From assembly GCA_963693365.1 (NCBI GenBank), contig CAVNZM010000007.1:7440001-7504000 (forward strand): 64,000 nucleotides of DNA, written 5' to 3'. The position numbers and the translations under genes are program-made. Of this stretch, positions 41,880-54,502 are shown in pieces. The notes beneath the pieces were generated by a model. The model was given only the letters and a program-made list of their open reading frames with translations, ran no database searches and was not told where the DNA came from. Positions within the stretch are counted from its first letter, which is position 1. Every line of letters begins with the position of its first letter. This stretch comes from Amoebidium appalachense. Its lineage: Eukaryota > Ichthyosporea.

Positions 41880-42067
41880 GTGTGTGTGTTGTGTGTGTGT
41901 GTCCGGGGGTTGCGGTGTTAGACCCCCCCTCCCAGCCATTCGCCCAACAACCCCTCCCCTCCCGGCTCCCTGTTCGCCCCCACCTCCCCATCACCTCCCC
42001 CTACCGCCACCCCCCTCTCATCGCCCCCTCCTCCCCGCTTCTTTCCTTTCCTCACCTCTCTCCTACA

Positions 42068-42102
<35 letters not shown>

Positions 42103-42142
42103 CCCCCCCCACACACACACACACGCACACACACACACGCAC

Positions 42143-42464
<322 letters not shown>

Positions 42465-42504
42465 ATTATGACCCGTTCCAATTTTTTCTCCCAGATCAAG
42501 CCCA

Positions 42505-43150
42505 CCTTCGCGTGCTTCCTATGCGTGCCTCAAGGCGGTGGTAAGTAGCTCTAAATCACAGAGGAGCCAAGCGATGTGTACAAAAACTTACCTGGGCTTG
42601 ACATTCTTCACGTACTAACTCTTATAGCCTCGTCTAGAGAGGCACAACTTAAACGTGCGCTTCGCCTCTCACTTCAGAACATTCCAGAACCATACAACAA
42701 ACAGACACTCTGTAGCTCTTGAAAAGCTCAAAAGGCTGCTGTCTGCATTGCATATATTAGAGGAAAAAACGTATGCCCACCAGAAATTGTGGAGAATCTA
42801 ACACGAATGGGTTTGGACTGTGAAAAATCACAGCAAGCTCCGATCAAGCGCAACGCGACGGCAGCGTACCACTTATGTCAAGCAAAGAAGAAAAAATGGG
42901 AGGTCTAGTGTCTAGTGGGATAGCTCTAATGGACCATCCGTTAGCCTGCCACATTTGTATCTCAAACTTCAAACTCGAGCTTGATAGCTGTTGCACCTTG
43001 CAGTTACAAAGGTGGCCCTGCCCTGTTATCATCAATGTTAGCGCACAAGAGTCTGTGTGGCTTTGAACGCCTTCAATTCAAAGGTTCCGAGTTTTATTTG
43101 TTTGCTCTTTTTCCTTATTCCCCCTAGAGCGTCCTGGTTCTTCACTAATT
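42505..43150. other. Unique DNA upstream of the ATPase gene; possible plus exon at its left edge
   Basis: A short segment 42505-42540 has a good CAG acceptor and a GGTG/GTAAGT donor on the plus strand (reading IKPTFACFLCVPQGG), but no partner exon was found. The rest holds interrupted open frames with no recognisable domain; decayed transposon sequence is possible. Confidence 0.3.
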
Positions 43151-43154
43151 GCGT

Positions 43155-43200
43155 TTTCTGATTGGATAAGAGAGCATCAATGCACTTTACACCAATCAGA
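43155..43200. promoter_or_regulatory. Opposed CCAAT boxes, possible bidirectional promoter
   Basis: ATTGG at 43161-43165 and CCAAT at 43192-43196 face each other in a low-repeat region. An ATG-led frame of 83 codons starts at 43244 on the plus strand, and the ATPase gene begins about 1.5 kb away on the minus strand. Confidence 0.35.
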
Positions 43201-43243
43201 ACGCTATTAGCCTAACGCTTTATGGCAAACTTCAGCACCATTT

Positions 43244-43495
43244 ATGGTTTTAGCGCGCAGCTGCCAGTTCGGTACGTTCAACTGCGAGACTCGAGTCGAC
43301 GAGAGCAGTCTTGTCTCAGACCTTGTCTCTCGAAGTGAAAGCCTCCTTGGCTCCCATACATCTGCCGACGCCTATTTGAGGCCACCGCACAATAACACTA
43401 CAATTCTCAAGGCCCAAAAAGGCACAAAGCTCGCTCCTCCTTACGCTCCTTACGCCCTGCAGTGGCTCTCTCACTTCATACTAATTATGCATTGA
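43244..43495 (+). CDS. Possible short protein or first exon (83 codons)
   Basis: An ATG frame 50 nt past the CCAAT pair, with mixed composition (starts MVLARSCQFGTFNCE) and a TAG-class stop. No domain is recognised, and it could be chance. Confidence 0.2.
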   Translation: MVLARSCQFGTFNCETRVDESSLVSDLVSRSESLLGSHTSADAYLRPPHNNTTILKAQKGTKLAPPYAPYALQWLSHFILIMH

Positions 43496-43609
43496 CCGAG
43501 GTCGACCAGGATTCGAAAAAGCTGCTTTTGCTATTCTCAGAACATCGCTTCCTCTTTACCTTGACAGTAACATTTACCTCGTTCCTCCCTCCCCCTCCCC
43601 CACCTCTCC

Positions 43610-43693
43610 CCCCTTCACATACAAACACACACACATACACCGTGACACACACACACACACGCACACGTGCACGCACGCAGGCACGCACGCACA

Positions 43694-43768
<75 letters not shown>

Positions 43769-43776
43769 CATACACA

Positions 43777-43815
<39 letters not shown>
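43610..43815. repeat. (CA)n with CGCA interruptions
   Basis: CA-rich DNA with GCACGCAC blocks at 43660-43712 and pure (CA)n at 43712-43765 and 43785-43815. Confidence 0.9.
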
Positions 43816-43816
<1 letters not shown>

Positions 43817-43859
43817 CCCCTCTCACCTCATCTTATTAAACCTCTCCCACCTGCCACCT

Positions 43860-44479
43860 AGCAAGCGTTAGCCTTCACGCCTGGCACGTCATGGCAGATT
43901 ACACAACTTTCAGTACATGCATATGTGTGTCTCCGACTCTAGTGTATGTTCCTTCAAGTTATTTGCAGCAGCATCCTGAGTGTATGTTACTTCAAGCTTA
44001 TAATTAATTAGGTTACTTGCAGCATCATTGCAATCTGTGCAAGGTTCGTACCAGAGCCACTAAAGCCTCTTTATCTCGAGAGGTATTGGGGCCTTGGCCA
44101 GAGCCCAGGAGTACCCTTCGCGCATGGAACAAGATGTACGTTACGTAAGTGAGTTATGTGCGCGAGACTTGTTTGCCCGGACTTTTGAAGGGAGGCACTA
44201 GCATTCCTGTATTTACGGGAGCAGCTTTTCCTTTCTTCTTTGGTGACCCGCCATGCTGTATATTGTGTCTGAGACTCGTTTTGTGCCTAGCCACACGGCC
44301 CAGAGAAAACTCGCTCGGTTCAACCATGACGTTTGGCCCCTTCTTTTCAAACCCTTGATGGGTCCGTTCACACACATACTCCAACTTTGTGTAGCTGCAT
44401 GCCTCTGCACGATGTATGTACGATATAAATCACTGAGCAAGTAAAGATATGTACGTCGTGACTCGAGTGTTCAAGAAAT
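43860..44479. other. Spacer without recognised features
   Basis: Ordinary-complexity DNA. Short open frames exist on both strands around 44150-44440 but show no domain, splice or promoter support. Confidence 0.4.
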
Positions 44480-44836
44480 TTGTATACCGTGATTCGAGTG
44501 TTCAAGACGCGGAATCATCTGATTGACGCAAAGCAATCTTGGCCTTGCATGGAGACGACATATAGATGCTCGTTCAAAGGATCATTTGAAGTCTATATTA
44601 GTGCACTATACAAACAGTATTATAGTGAATGCAGGGTTTTTTTGACTAGTGTTGGGAAAAACCATTGCAGGGCAAACTCTACTGAGCTTGCTTTTTGGGC
44701 TGTGAGAAGCAAGTCTTTTCCGCTTGGTGTCTTCTCTGCTTTAGAGACCCTCGTGCACCATTCTAATATAGACGCTATACAACACAAACTCGTAGAAGGG
44801 TTGTCAATTGTGACCAGTTGTCAAAGTTCGTTATAA
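44480..44836 (+). CDS. Unsupported 118-codon open frame
   Basis: Reads from ATG (MYTVIRVFKTRN) to a stop with balanced composition and no low-complexity bias. I recognise no family and see no promoter or poly(A) signal nearby. It may be decayed mobile-element sequence or chance. Confidence 0.2.
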   Translation: MYTVIRVFKTRNHLIDAKQSWPCMETTYRCSFKGSFEVYISALYKQYYSECRVFLTSVGKNHCRANSTELAFWAVRSKSFPLGVFSALETLVHHSNIDAIQHKLVEGLSIVTSCQSSL

Positions 44837-45217
44837 AAAGGTTACCACGGCAGTGTGCTGATGCTCTTCGCATGGGTTTCATTTGTGTGGCAAAGTTGCT
44901 TGGGAAGTTAAGTATTGGCTTGTAGCACCATAGCAAGGGCTGACGGCAGCACCAGCTGGCTTTATTTTCAAATAGCGACTTGAATGGCCCACAGGGCCTA
45001 ATTTTGTGACTGGAAACCGTCACGATAAAACAGAATAATATCAAGCTACATGTGCTACACATTTCACTATTCGGAACATCATACAAGGTAGGAGAAAAAA
45101 ATTTGCTTCGGTTCACTTCAAGACGACGGTGTTTATAAGCTTCCCCACAGGAGACTTCTTACTCGTAGGTAAGACGATGTTGCTCTACCAAAAATGTCGC
45201 GCGTCACAGGGAGGGGG

Positions 45218-45502
45218 TTACAGCCGGTCGTGGCCAAAGTTTTCAGCCTCTGTTCTGAAATAGCTAGACATCATGTAGGCAGGAGCCTTTGGGGCTGGCC
45301 GTGTGCGTGCCGGTCCAGCCATGTTGGCCTTTTGGCGTTCGGAAGTAGTGACACTCACACCCGGAGACGCTCCCGTAGCTGTGTTAGGTGGCTTGATGCT
45401 GTTTAGGCCGCTTGTTGAGGTGCCGGCAGCAAGGCTACTGCTCAGGCGGGAGTAGAGAGGGCGCATGAGGCCACACTTGGTCACTTTTGAACACAGCATC
45501 AT
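45218..45502 (-). CDS. Possible 94-aa protein with a mitochondrial-type N-terminus
   Basis: Two ATGs head a frame whose first 35 residues are rich in Arg, Ser, Leu and Ala and free of acidic residues (GLMRPLYSRLSSSLAAGTS), as in mitochondrial presequences. The rest is Pro/Ala-rich and ends FGHDRL. I considered it as a first exon of the ATPase gene, but the only nearby donor leaves the wrong phase. No family is recognised. Confidence 0.3.
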   Translation of the reverse strand: MMLCSKVTKCGLMRPLYSRLSSSLAAGTSTSGLNSIKPPNTATGASPGVSVTTSERQKANMAGPARTRPAPKAPAYMMSSYFRTEAENFGHDRL

Positions 45503-45991
45503 CGATTGACGATTTAGTTTCCAGGGTCTCTATGCGTCCTCTTTACCGTCGCTACCTTGAAAGGAAGGCCATTCTGGTACAAACGGGGTCGCGGCGGGTG
45601 ACTAAGGCTTTATATATATGCTGGCGGTGGCTAGGATCAACCAATAGTAGGGCTTAATGCTGAATGCTTTTTTGGCGGAATTATCAACCCATGATAAATG
45701 GGAGACTGTGGACTGCTTGGAACTCCCCATATGTCGTAAGAATTCTTGATTCACATGAGTAACTTCCTTTTGAACGCTGCCATGAAAAAAAAAATAGAAA
45801 CTATACAAGAACCTTGTTTTTTTCTCAAAATACACAGGCATAGCTCACTACTCGGTAAGGTGATTACAAGGCCGTGCAGCACTGGAGCAGCACAAGCCAC
45901 CGTTTGTTAAAAACACGTATTGTGTAACACGTATTGTGTATTTCGATTGGACTAGAATTGTTTTTAAAGCTTCCTGGCCAATCCTGTATGT

Positions 45992-46282
45992 ATGGCTTTT
46001 GGCCACCTTGCTCGACCAGTGGGCACAGCTGATGATCAAAAACTTAATGGGCCAACTTGTAAAACCAAAGTAAAAATAATCCAGCTCTCTTTTGTAGTAG
46101 AAAAACTATTCTTATGGACGTCTATAACTGATGTTTTTAATAATCAGCACTTTCAAGCCACTAAGGCGAACTATACATCACTGATCACAGCTCTGCTAAA
46201 GAATATGGACTTCGAATTCGATAATTTACACTTCTCTGAGCCTCCTGGGCTGGCACCAATCATGACCATGCATGTGGCGTAG
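45992..46282 (+). CDS. Unsupported 96-codon open frame
   Basis: ATG-led frame of ordinary composition (ends PPGLAPIMTMHVA) in low-repeat DNA. There are no recognised motifs, and it could be an exon of the gene whose 3' end appears near 47.3 kb. Confidence 0.2.
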   Translation: MAFGHLARPVGTADDQKLNGPTCKTKVKIIQLSFVVEKLFLWTSITDVFNNQHFQATKANYTSLITALLKNMDFEFDNLHFSEPPGLAPIMTMHVA

Positions 46283-46439
46283 GCACTGGCTTTCACATGT
46301 AAATTCTGCAAGCCTCCAAATCAATAGAAAGAAACAGGGTGATGGCCGGCACTCGCAGGCTCAGAGCTCACTCAGCTCAGCCCCGCAAGCGCGCAGCCTC
46401 AGAAAGTGGGCACTTTGAAAGAACACCGCATCATGCCAA

Positions 46440-46473
46440 GTAAAGACTCTATCTCTCTCTCTCCGTCTCTCTC

Positions 46474-46519
<46 letters not shown>

Positions 46520-46606
46520 ACCTACCTGTCCCGTCGAGAGTACCCCTGTCGCTCTCTCACTCACACACTCTTTCGCTCTCTCTCTCTCTCACTCCCACTT
46601 TCTCTC

Positions 46607-46669
<63 letters not shown>

Positions 46670-46884
46670 CCTCCCCCCCCCCCCCCTTCTCACTCTCCAC
46701 CCCCTCCCTTCCTCTCTCTCTTACTACCCCCCCTCACTCTCACAGACACACACACTCTCTCTCTCTCTCCGCCTCTCTCTCTCTCTCTCCCTCTACTCCG
46801 CCCCCGCCCCCCCCACATACACACACACACGCTCACTCTATCTCCCCCACCCCCTCTATCCTCCCTCATTCTCTCTCCCTCTCT

Positions 46885-46982
<98 letters not shown>

Positions 46983-46990
46983 GTCTCTCT
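46440..46990. repeat. (CT)n microsatellite cluster
   Basis: Long CT runs at 46475-46516, 46613-46667 and 46891-46978, with shorter CT/CACTC blocks between them. Confidence 0.95.
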
Positions 46991-47099
46991 GTCTCTCGCC
47001 GTCTCCCTACCTCTCTCTTTTTTGTTTGGTTTCTGGGTTTTTTTTTCTTTCTTTCCTTTTTTTTATATTTCTGTATATGTTCCCCTTTAACCCGCTTTC

Positions 47100-47344
47100 A
47101 AGATGGCCCCCATGCACCGACCAAAACCACAAGCATTATACAAACCCCGGTTCTGGTTTATGCAACGATACCTTTCCCCACCGGCCCTACTACAGCAGTA
47201 CCCCTCACTACCAAAGACGATATGGTTCCAGAAAAAAAACTCCCCAGCCATCCTGGCGTCCGCATAAGATCGCGTACCCCACACACATTCCACACACAAC
47301 CCCACAGCCCGATCCCACCATACAAGACCCCAAGGCCATATGAA
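47100..47344 (+). CDS. Possible last exon of a plus-strand gene
   Basis: After a T-rich stretch and a TTTCAAG/ATGG acceptor-like site, one frame stays open for about 80 codons (Thr/Pro-rich, ends YKTPRPYE) and stops at 47342-47344. A second frame here also starts with ATG and stays open for 54 codons, so the coding frame is uncertain. The poly(A) signal 270 nt downstream is the main reason to list it. Confidence 0.3.
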
Positions 47345-47610
47345 TAGAAGGTGTGAGTTTTGTGCTGAGTTTTGCTGCTGTCCTTGCGAGTGTCTGCTAC
47401 AACAGCAGGTATTATAATACTTCAGATGCTTTGTTGAATCCTCTTCGTCACCATGGCCAAGGCCTGAGATATTGATTCTGCTATTTTCGAATGCACACAG
47501 TATTCAGGTATCCCGTGGTACGCACTTACTCTTAGTGTTAGCTAACTCGTAGAGTTTTTTTCTTTTCCCTGTTGGGTATGCAGTGCATACTCCTATACCT
47601 TGATCGTATA

Positions 47611-47620
47611 AATAAATAAA
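47611..47620 (+). terminator. Double AATAAA poly(A) signal
   Basis: AATAAATAAA contains two overlapping hexamers, 267 nt past the stop at 47344. Confidence 0.5.
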
Positions 47621-47968
47621 GTCAAGAAAATAAGCTTCCTACCCCCCCCCCCCCCCCCCCCCCTCCTTCTCCTGACTGAGGTCTGCCCAGCCGAATCCCG
47701 TCCCGTTGGAACACTCACCAACTCTCACTCGCGCACATACGACCTCTTTTGCTGTTCCGCTGTGCCACTCAATCATTACATTCTCATAGTCTTCCTTGCT
47801 GCTGAAACCAATATATCATCCGAGTTTAATTTTGAAACTTTAAACAAAGAAAGAAAGAAAGAAAACTGCCGGTATATACTCCTTGTGTGAAAGTTTCACG
47901 AATTTTGTTAAACGTGCTACTGTAGTAGTTCGTACTGCATGCGCATGCCTCAGATGGTTTCCCCTTCC

Positions 47969-47969
<1 letters not shown>

Positions 47970-48012
<43 letters not shown>

Positions 48013-48030
48013 AAAAAAAGAAAGAAAGAA
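47970..48030. repeat. Poly(C)-poly(A) composite
   Basis: About 40 C followed by A-rich sequence with AAAG repeats; same polarity as elsewhere. Confidence 0.85.
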
Positions 48031-48057
48031 AGAAAAAAAAAACCTCCCTCCAAAACA

Positions 48058-48172
48058 CATTCACACACTCACACACTCACACACTCACACACTCACACAC
48101 TCACTCACACACTCACACACTCACACACTCACACACTCACACATACACACACTCACACACTCACTTACACCA
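48058..48172. repeat. (CACACACT)n microsatellite
   Basis: Octamer CACACACT (or CACACTCA register) repeated about 13 times. Confidence 0.9.
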
Positions 48173-48405
48173 CCCCTGCCCCAGTGTCATCCACCACTAC
48201 CACCACTGGGCTACCACACTAATAGTAATGCAGCAGTTAAAGTTTATGCTAATCATATCTGCGGGCACCCAATGTCAGAAGAATATAACTTTCCCTCTGT
48301 TTATAACATAGCTATAATTAGGGTATGTATTTGGCAGCCGAAAAAGATCGTATTCGTGGTGGATGTTGCGCTGGGGCAGGGGTCGTGGTTCAATATTCGC
48401 GTGCC

Positions 48406-49234
<829 letters not shown>

Positions 49235-51951
49235 TCAGGTAGAGGCCCCAAGCCGTTTCCCCATCCCCTGCCTATTGACTTGCTGCATGAACTGTGTCTG
49301 CAGCATACCGTATTGGGATTCAACACTTGCACTCCGACTCCTCATACCCAGTAAGGCGCCAACATCACTCGAGCTCGTAGTTGATTCCAAGCTGTTTGTG
49401 CGGCCGTGAACACCCATCGGTTGGTTGGTATGAGACATGTCGTTGCTGTTGCAGCGGCCACGGGTTGCTAATGACCCTCCTCCAATTGGAATTTCGTTGC
49501 TGGGTGAGTGCCCAATAGCGGCGAAGGGACGATCGCCTCCATTCACGGACCTGGGTAATGGAATAAGTTTAGGCGAGATAGGGACACACGTTTGGCGTGA
49601 TCGTTTCTAACTGAAAGCACATGAAGTGGCCTGTGGGCTACTCTCATACCTGCCTGCAATTCTACTCTAAGAGCAAAATGCTTCTGTTTCAAGTTTATTA
49701 GCAAGCTTTGAGAAGGCATGGGAAAGCGAGGAGAGATAGCAATACGAGCCAACACCTATTAGCAAACTCATACAAATTTCCTAAAAAAAAATTGGATTTG
49801 GGTGTGAATGGGTTGGTGGTGGTGCTGTTACAGGTTCATGTGTGTTTGCGGTGGGGTGGGGGTTGGGGGGGGGGGGGTTGGGGGGGGGGGGGTTTGAATG
49901 CGTCAAAAAGTACGAAGTACACAAGAACAAACGGATAACACGATGCAGAATGCAAGCCATACATAAAGAGTATGCACAATAAGCAGAGCCCATCCTCAGG
50001 GGGGCCCCACGTCATCCACAGTACCCGAGTTTCGACCTATTCACCTCGTTAACGAAACGCAACTCAGACACTGTTTCACTTGAACATGGGTAGGTCACCC
50101 GTCTTGATCAGAGACGAGCAGGGTTGCTTATGCAGGCAAGGGCAGTGGGAAAGGCCGGGGGTTAAAGTAGGGGGGGAGGGAGGGAGGCGGGGAGGAGGGG
50201 GAAGGGGGGAGGGGGGAGGGGGGGGGGGATACCCTGCACGTCCACGTGTAGAACCCAACGGCATACCCGGATGGTTGACAAGAGACACGTTTGACCGACC
50301 GTAGCTATGCTCCAGCAACGCATTTGATTCGTTGTTGCTGTGAACCCCGTTTGATGATTGGTGTATGCTTGGGTGGAATGCAGACGGCAGGGTATTGGAG
50401 ATGCCGATGGAATGCTCGTTGCTAGGCATGGCGACATGTGATTGGCTGTGGGTGCTCTTGGTATGATGGGAGCCCGCCACCGACAGATCATCCGTAGTTG
50501 CTGTCCTTGCGGCTCTAGACTTTTCCACAATCTTATGCAACTTCTGCAGGCGCACGTAAACTAATACGAATGTGCCTGTGCACAAGAGGAAGCCCAAAAA
50601 TAGAAGGATCGCCGACACCGCCATAGCAATCACAATCATTGATTGGTCCTCGATCACGCTGTCTTCGGGCTGGATTGCCAAAACAGGTGCGATTGGCCGA
50701 TTGCGAATAGGGGCGGCGATTTTGATTGGTGGAGAACGCAGATTTGCCGATCCTTGCTCGTTCCCCATTGGTAGTTGAGACGAAGTGGCGCGGCGGCGGC
50801 GGCGACCAACACCTCCGGTGGATGCGTCCGCATAATCGACAACTATGGTAATATTCAGCTCGATGCTATTGGTTACGGTACCGTCGGGGTTGACCTTGCC
50901 CTCGGATAGGGCTTCACGTCGCCGCAGAGCTGTAGGGAAAAACGGAAAGAGTTAATTAACATGTCTTTTCGTTCCGATTCTACCCGTTCCCCTTCCCTTC
51001 CTTCCCCCCCCCCCCCCCCCCCCCCCCCTTCTTCCTGCCTCCACCTCCTCACCTCATCTCACCAACCCATTTGACATCACGCATCTCTGAGCTGAACCAC
51101 TGCCTCGACCTGCCCCAATAACAGTTTCTTTCTACCCAACTGCTACCAACACGTACACACACACAGCCTTCGGACGCACACAGACACACACCAACTACAC
51201 ACCTGTCGTTTTGACGTATCCAGTAGTAAAGATGTTGTTAGCCCAATGTCCACCGCATGTTTGGGTCTCGTTTCCGGGGCAAGGATAGTTGCAGTCCTTA
51301 GGTGCCAATCCATACTGGCCAAATGTGTCGCCACAAAAGCACATGGTACCCTCTTGTGTGGCGGCGTATTTCTTGCCCGCTTCATAACACATTTGAACAC
51401 ATTGATCCTGTTGGCCCGGCCCGATTCGAATGTTAGTGGCGTTTACTAGTACTTATGGTGGTGCAAGTTGTGCCTAGTGGAGCTTGGCTGTCAACCTGCA
51501 CAGAAGGACGGATCTGCTTGAAAGTAGAGTTTCTTTTCTTGCTATGAATTATGTTCATTTTCTTCAGTGGTGGTAAGGGCAATGGTAGTGGTGGTGTGTC
51601 AGGCGTGTTTGTTTGTGTGTGTGAGCTCGCACGTGCGCACGTGTGCGTGTTCTTTTTTTTTTCTTTTGTTTTTTTTTTTTTTGGGGGGGGGGGGGGGGGG
51701 TTGTACCTGTGTGGCGATTGTGCCGGCGTTATAGGGAAGATCTCTCTGAGGTTTGTCCTTGTAGCAGCCCACATTCACTGCCCACCATCATGTTAGCCCT
51801 AGGCACCAAGAAGTTGAAAGAAGTGTTTCAATCAAAGCTATAATATTTCATGTGTGGCCACAAGCTAACCTATATAGACAATCCAAAGGAGAGTGGCCGT
51901 GAATGGAGGCAGCAGGAGTACGAGTAGGGCAGAAGACAGTGTGGGTTTCAT
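49235..51951 (-). CDS. Single-pass WSC-domain membrane protein (456 aa, 5 exons)
   Basis: Exons (high-low): 51951-51870, 51777-51707, 51407-51203, 50929-50233, 49550-49235. Phases agree (1371 nt, 456 residues plus stop). Order: signal peptide (1-27, MKPTLSSALLVLLLPP); WSC domain about 31-113, starting GCYKDKPQRDL, with CVQMC, CFCGDTFG, CNYPCPG and CGG cysteines placed as in the family; a short ectodomain; five Arg (162-166) resembling a furin-type cleavage site; a membrane helix about 217-244; a 212-residue Ser/Asn-rich cytoplasmic tail. WSC modules bind glycans and form the ectodomain of fungal wall-stress sensors with this same layout. A role in sensing or binding the cell coat is inferred. 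The start ATG is chosen because it opens the signal peptide; the preceding gene stops 124 nt upstream. Confidence 0.8.
49905..50005 (+). repeat. Dispersed repeat family, copy
   Basis: Runs from AGTACGAAGTACACAAG to AATAAGCAGAGCCCATCC in intron 4 of the WSC gene. Matches the copies at 28848 and (inverted) 49055. Confidence 0.55.
51649..51701. repeat. T-rich/poly(G) composite at WSC exon 2 donor
   Basis: T-rich DNA followed by about 19 G on the plus strand, ending 5 nt from the exon 2 donor: C then A on the sense strand. Confidence 0.8.
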
Positions 51952-51968
51952 GAAGGGGAAAGGAGGCG

Positions 51969-52009
<41 letters not shown>
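51969..52009. repeat. Poly(G) between the two surface-protein genes
   Basis: About 39 G on the plus strand in the 124-nt gap between the stop at 52076 and the ATG at 51951. Confidence 0.85.
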
Positions 52010-52011
<2 letters not shown>

Positions 52012-52075
52012 GAAGAACAAAAGCGAGCGTGTGTGTGGTTTTTGAATTGTAACGTGCTTCGTTCCTGTTAGGTTA

Positions 52076-52852
52076 CTAGCAAAGCAAAAAGAAACACCCA
52101 GTGAAATATTTGATCATACGGTAGCCAACGTGAAGCCTACATTTCTTTGTAGTTGTATTTGTAGGCGTAGTAGTAGTTGCAGTATCATTCCCGGCCCCTG
52201 CGACGCTTTCAGGGACCACCATAAACGACTGAACCCTGTTGTCCCAACTCTGCCCAGACGCATCCACAAACGTAGCCATGTTGTACGTTACGCACGCCGT
52301 GCTACCTTGAAGTGTTAGCATAGTCCCCTCAAACATTAGTTGGTCATACACGTTGATCTTGGTGATGTTGCAAAGGGTGATAGATGAGATGTTGTTGCTT
52401 AAGCCGGCGGGAAGGGAGGGGACCATTGCCGTGTTGTCGTACTGGGAGAAGCGGCCGGTTTCGAATGGGTCCGTGTAGGCGTAGATGGTGTTGGGGCTTG
52501 CTGTGGGAGCGAGGAGATGTTATTAAAATCGAATAAAAGCTTTTTCTAAAAGCCTTCAGGTTTAAATCGGTAGGGCATGGTTGAAGAGGTGGAAAGGAAT
52601 AGAAAAATTGGGTGTGTACGGTGTGGGTGGGTGGGTGGGGTGGGGGGGAGAGGGCAGGGAGGGGGAGGGGTGGGGGGGGGGGGGGGGGGGGGGGGGGGAT
52701 GAATGGATATGAAATCATGAGAAAATGGGGACGGTTCATCATGAGCTTCTAGGGGTTCCTGGGGGCTGGGGTGGGGGGGCGGGGGGGGGGGGGGGGGGGG
52801 GTTCAGAGGAGGGTTAGAATGGGGGGGGGGGGGGGAGGGGGCACGGGGCGGT

Positions 52853-52883
<31 letters not shown>

Positions 52884-53410
52884 GGGGGGGTGCGTGCGTG
52901 CCTCTTTGAGGGAACACATGGTCCTTTACTTGCCTCTTGTTTGGGTGCTTGCACAGGCCACGTCCGATGTCATGTTGATGGGCGTGAGAGGCACAATAGT
53001 CCCAGACCCCCCCGTGGTTGTGATGTAGGATTGTGTCGCAATCGAAGTAATGTTTTCGTTGTTTGTGGTGTTGCACACAGTACCAGTGTTCTCAACCGCC
53101 TGACGTGTAATGGTTGTGATAGATGCTGCCGTGATGTCGATTCCAACGGCAGAAGGAATAATATCTACTGTGTAGTAGATGGGGGTGCCGAGGACAAGTG
53201 GGCCGGACGTGTCGAGAGGGATGGTCCGCGCTTCGTCAGCCCTGTGTACAGTGTGTGTTGGGGGGCGGGGGGAGGGAGGGGGGGGAGGGGGGGAGGGGGG
53301 GGGGGGGAGATGGGGCGGGAGGAAGGGGGGAGGGGGGAGGGGGGGGGGGGGAGAGGGCCCGGAAACGGGGCGGGAGGAGGGAGGGGAGGGGGGAGCGCGT
53401 AAGTGGGTCT

Positions 53411-53441
<31 letters not shown>

Positions 53442-54379
53442 GGGTTTGGGGGAGGGGTTGTCTTGATCTAAGTGTGTGATGGTGTGTAAGTTGTGTGTGC
53501 CTGTTATTTCTTGTTTCGTTCAATGTTTTACCTGCTGCTATTTCATGGACTCCTTTTCAACTTCAGGCTGGTTATCCCTTATGTTTTTGTATTCAATAGT
53601 TTTCTTTTCTTAAGGCTGGGCTGAGCGTGGGGGGGAGGGAAGGGGTGGGGTGGGGTGGGGGTGGAGGTGGGACAGGGAAGAGGGGGGAGAGGGGGGGGGG
53701 GGGGGGGGGGGGAAGGGTTTGTTACCAAAGTTGTGGCTGGGCCGAGAAGGGAGACGAGAGATCTGACTGTGAAGTCAGACAGTAGTCTTTTGCATCCAAA
53801 TACACACTGACCTCCACTCCCCCAGTAGGAAGGGGGGGACACAGAGCTGAAGGGAACAGTTCGCCATTTTGGGAATGTTGCTGGCACGCTACAGGTACCC
53901 CCTGCAGCACATATAGACCGGAGATTTGGCACCCCACCATTTGAAATTTCATCATTTGCTTGCAAACCCCCCCGGAAGGCGCGGAGTCGCATTGCTGTCC
54001 TATTGTCTCCCACTGACTGATAGATACATTTGTGCTTGTGGAATAGGTGATAGAGCTGTTTCCCAGTGCGGGTGTCGGGATAACGAATGGATATACCAAC
54101 AAAGTCGCAATTTCGATATCTGTTTTGAGGGCGGTAGGGTCGTGGGTGACGTTTGTGATGACGGCCTGGGCCTTGAAGTTGATGTCTGTGGGTAGGTGCA
54201 CGGTAATGGTGGCAGTGACGGTGTGTTGCCTGTGTGTGCAAACGGTGAGTATAGGTTTGTTTTGGCTAGCAAGTCAACAGAAAACACGTCGGTCTTCTTC
54301 ATGATACCTTCCCGAGTTTCCGAAGTTTCTTTAATTGGTGGAGGTGGTGGTGGAGGTGGTGTGCGTGTGTGCGTGTGTG

Positions 54380-54423
<44 letters not shown>

Positions 54424-54441
54424 GTTTTTTTATGTGTGTGT

Positions 54442-54502
<61 letters not shown>

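Noticed and set aside
45218-45502. First coding exon of the ATPase gene
   Set aside because: The only donor near its end leaves phase 2, which matches no acceptor before the exon at 41596-41673; the sequence also lacks resemblance to ATP13A N-termini.
46406-47347. Single 313-codon protein from 46406 to 47347
   Set aside because: Two thirds of it is translated (CT)n; only the last 80 or so codons have ordinary composition and may be an exon.
50640-50770. CCAAT/ATTGG cluster near 50.7 kb as a promoter
   Set aside because: The motifs fall inside the coding part of WSC gene exon 4 and follow from its codons.
52076-52120. Splicing of the surface-protein gene into the WSC exons to make one larger protein
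   Set aside because: The hydrophobic MKPTLSSALLVLLLPP start at 51951 is a good signal peptide and joins the WSC exon in phase, while the upstream gene has its own in-frame stop at 52076.
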